A DNA stretch of 6,524 nucleotides from Cyclobacteriaceae bacterium (GTDB lineage Bacteria > Bacteroidota > Bacteroidia > Cytophagales > Cyclobacteriaceae), in contig DAOVVI010000093.1 of the NCBI GenBank assembly GCA_030637245.1, positions 1 to 6,524 of the forward strand, read 5' to 3'. This document shows, in pieces, positions 6,451-6,524 of the stretch (the stretch's first letter is position 1; every line of letters starts with the position of its first letter). The notes beneath the pieces were generated by a model. That model was not told the origin of the DNA and made no database searches. It was given only the letters and a program-made list of their open reading frames with translations. The translations under genes were made by a program, and so were the position numbers.

Positions 6451-6524
6451 AGCACTTCTTTTTATAAACCCAGGTTAAATTTTAAACAGAGAGACAAAAT
6501 AGGTTTTATCCATCGATCAATATA

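Noticed and set aside
6495..6520. Bacteroidota-type promoter (TTG ... TAnnTTTG) upstream of the DoxX gene, minus strand
   Set aside because: The -7-like element reads CTATTTTG, one base short of consensus, and the gap to the TTG is only 15 bases, shorter than usual.

Overview
The window reads as chromosomal DNA from a member of the Bacteroidota, most likely a free-living or marine Cytophagia/Flavobacteriia-type organism. The grounds are AT-leaning composition, A-rich leaders with no strong Shine-Dalgarno before most starts, a family of Tat-exported Gfo/Idh/MocA and TIM-barrel proteins that is typical of this phylum, and an SglT-like sodium symporter. I cannot place it to genus.

Bases 1-3549 hold three tightly packed plus-strand genes. 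The first is a Gfo/Idh/MocA oxidoreductase whose 5' end lies outside the window. The second is a xylose-isomerase-like TIM-barrel protein beginning 1 base after the first gene's stop. The third is an enolase-superfamily (muconate-lactonizing/epimerase type) protein beginning 3 bases after the second gene's stop. The last two start with clear twin-arginine signals, and the enolase-like protein also has a lipobox cysteine, so this enzyme set is predicted to work outside the cytoplasm. After a 99-base gap comes a 523-residue sodium/solute symporter (3649-5220) closely resembling Vibrio SglT, with its sodium site kept but most sugar-contacting polar residues changed. I infer a catabolic unit: carbohydrate-derived molecules are oxidised and rearranged in the periplasm, and the product is taken up by the symporter.

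Bases 5221-6524 are different: an unrecognised four-helix membrane protein (5354-5764, plus), a 266-base convergent spacer with a possible terminator and some small repeats, and a DoxX-family membrane protein on the minus strand (6031-6450). No RNA gene, mobile element or CRISPR array is visible.

The most interesting content is the putative extracytoplasmic three-enzyme set plus a symporter with a rebuilt binding pocket. Its substrate cannot be read from the sequence; a 3-keto-glycoside or sugar-acid route is a reasonable hypothesis.
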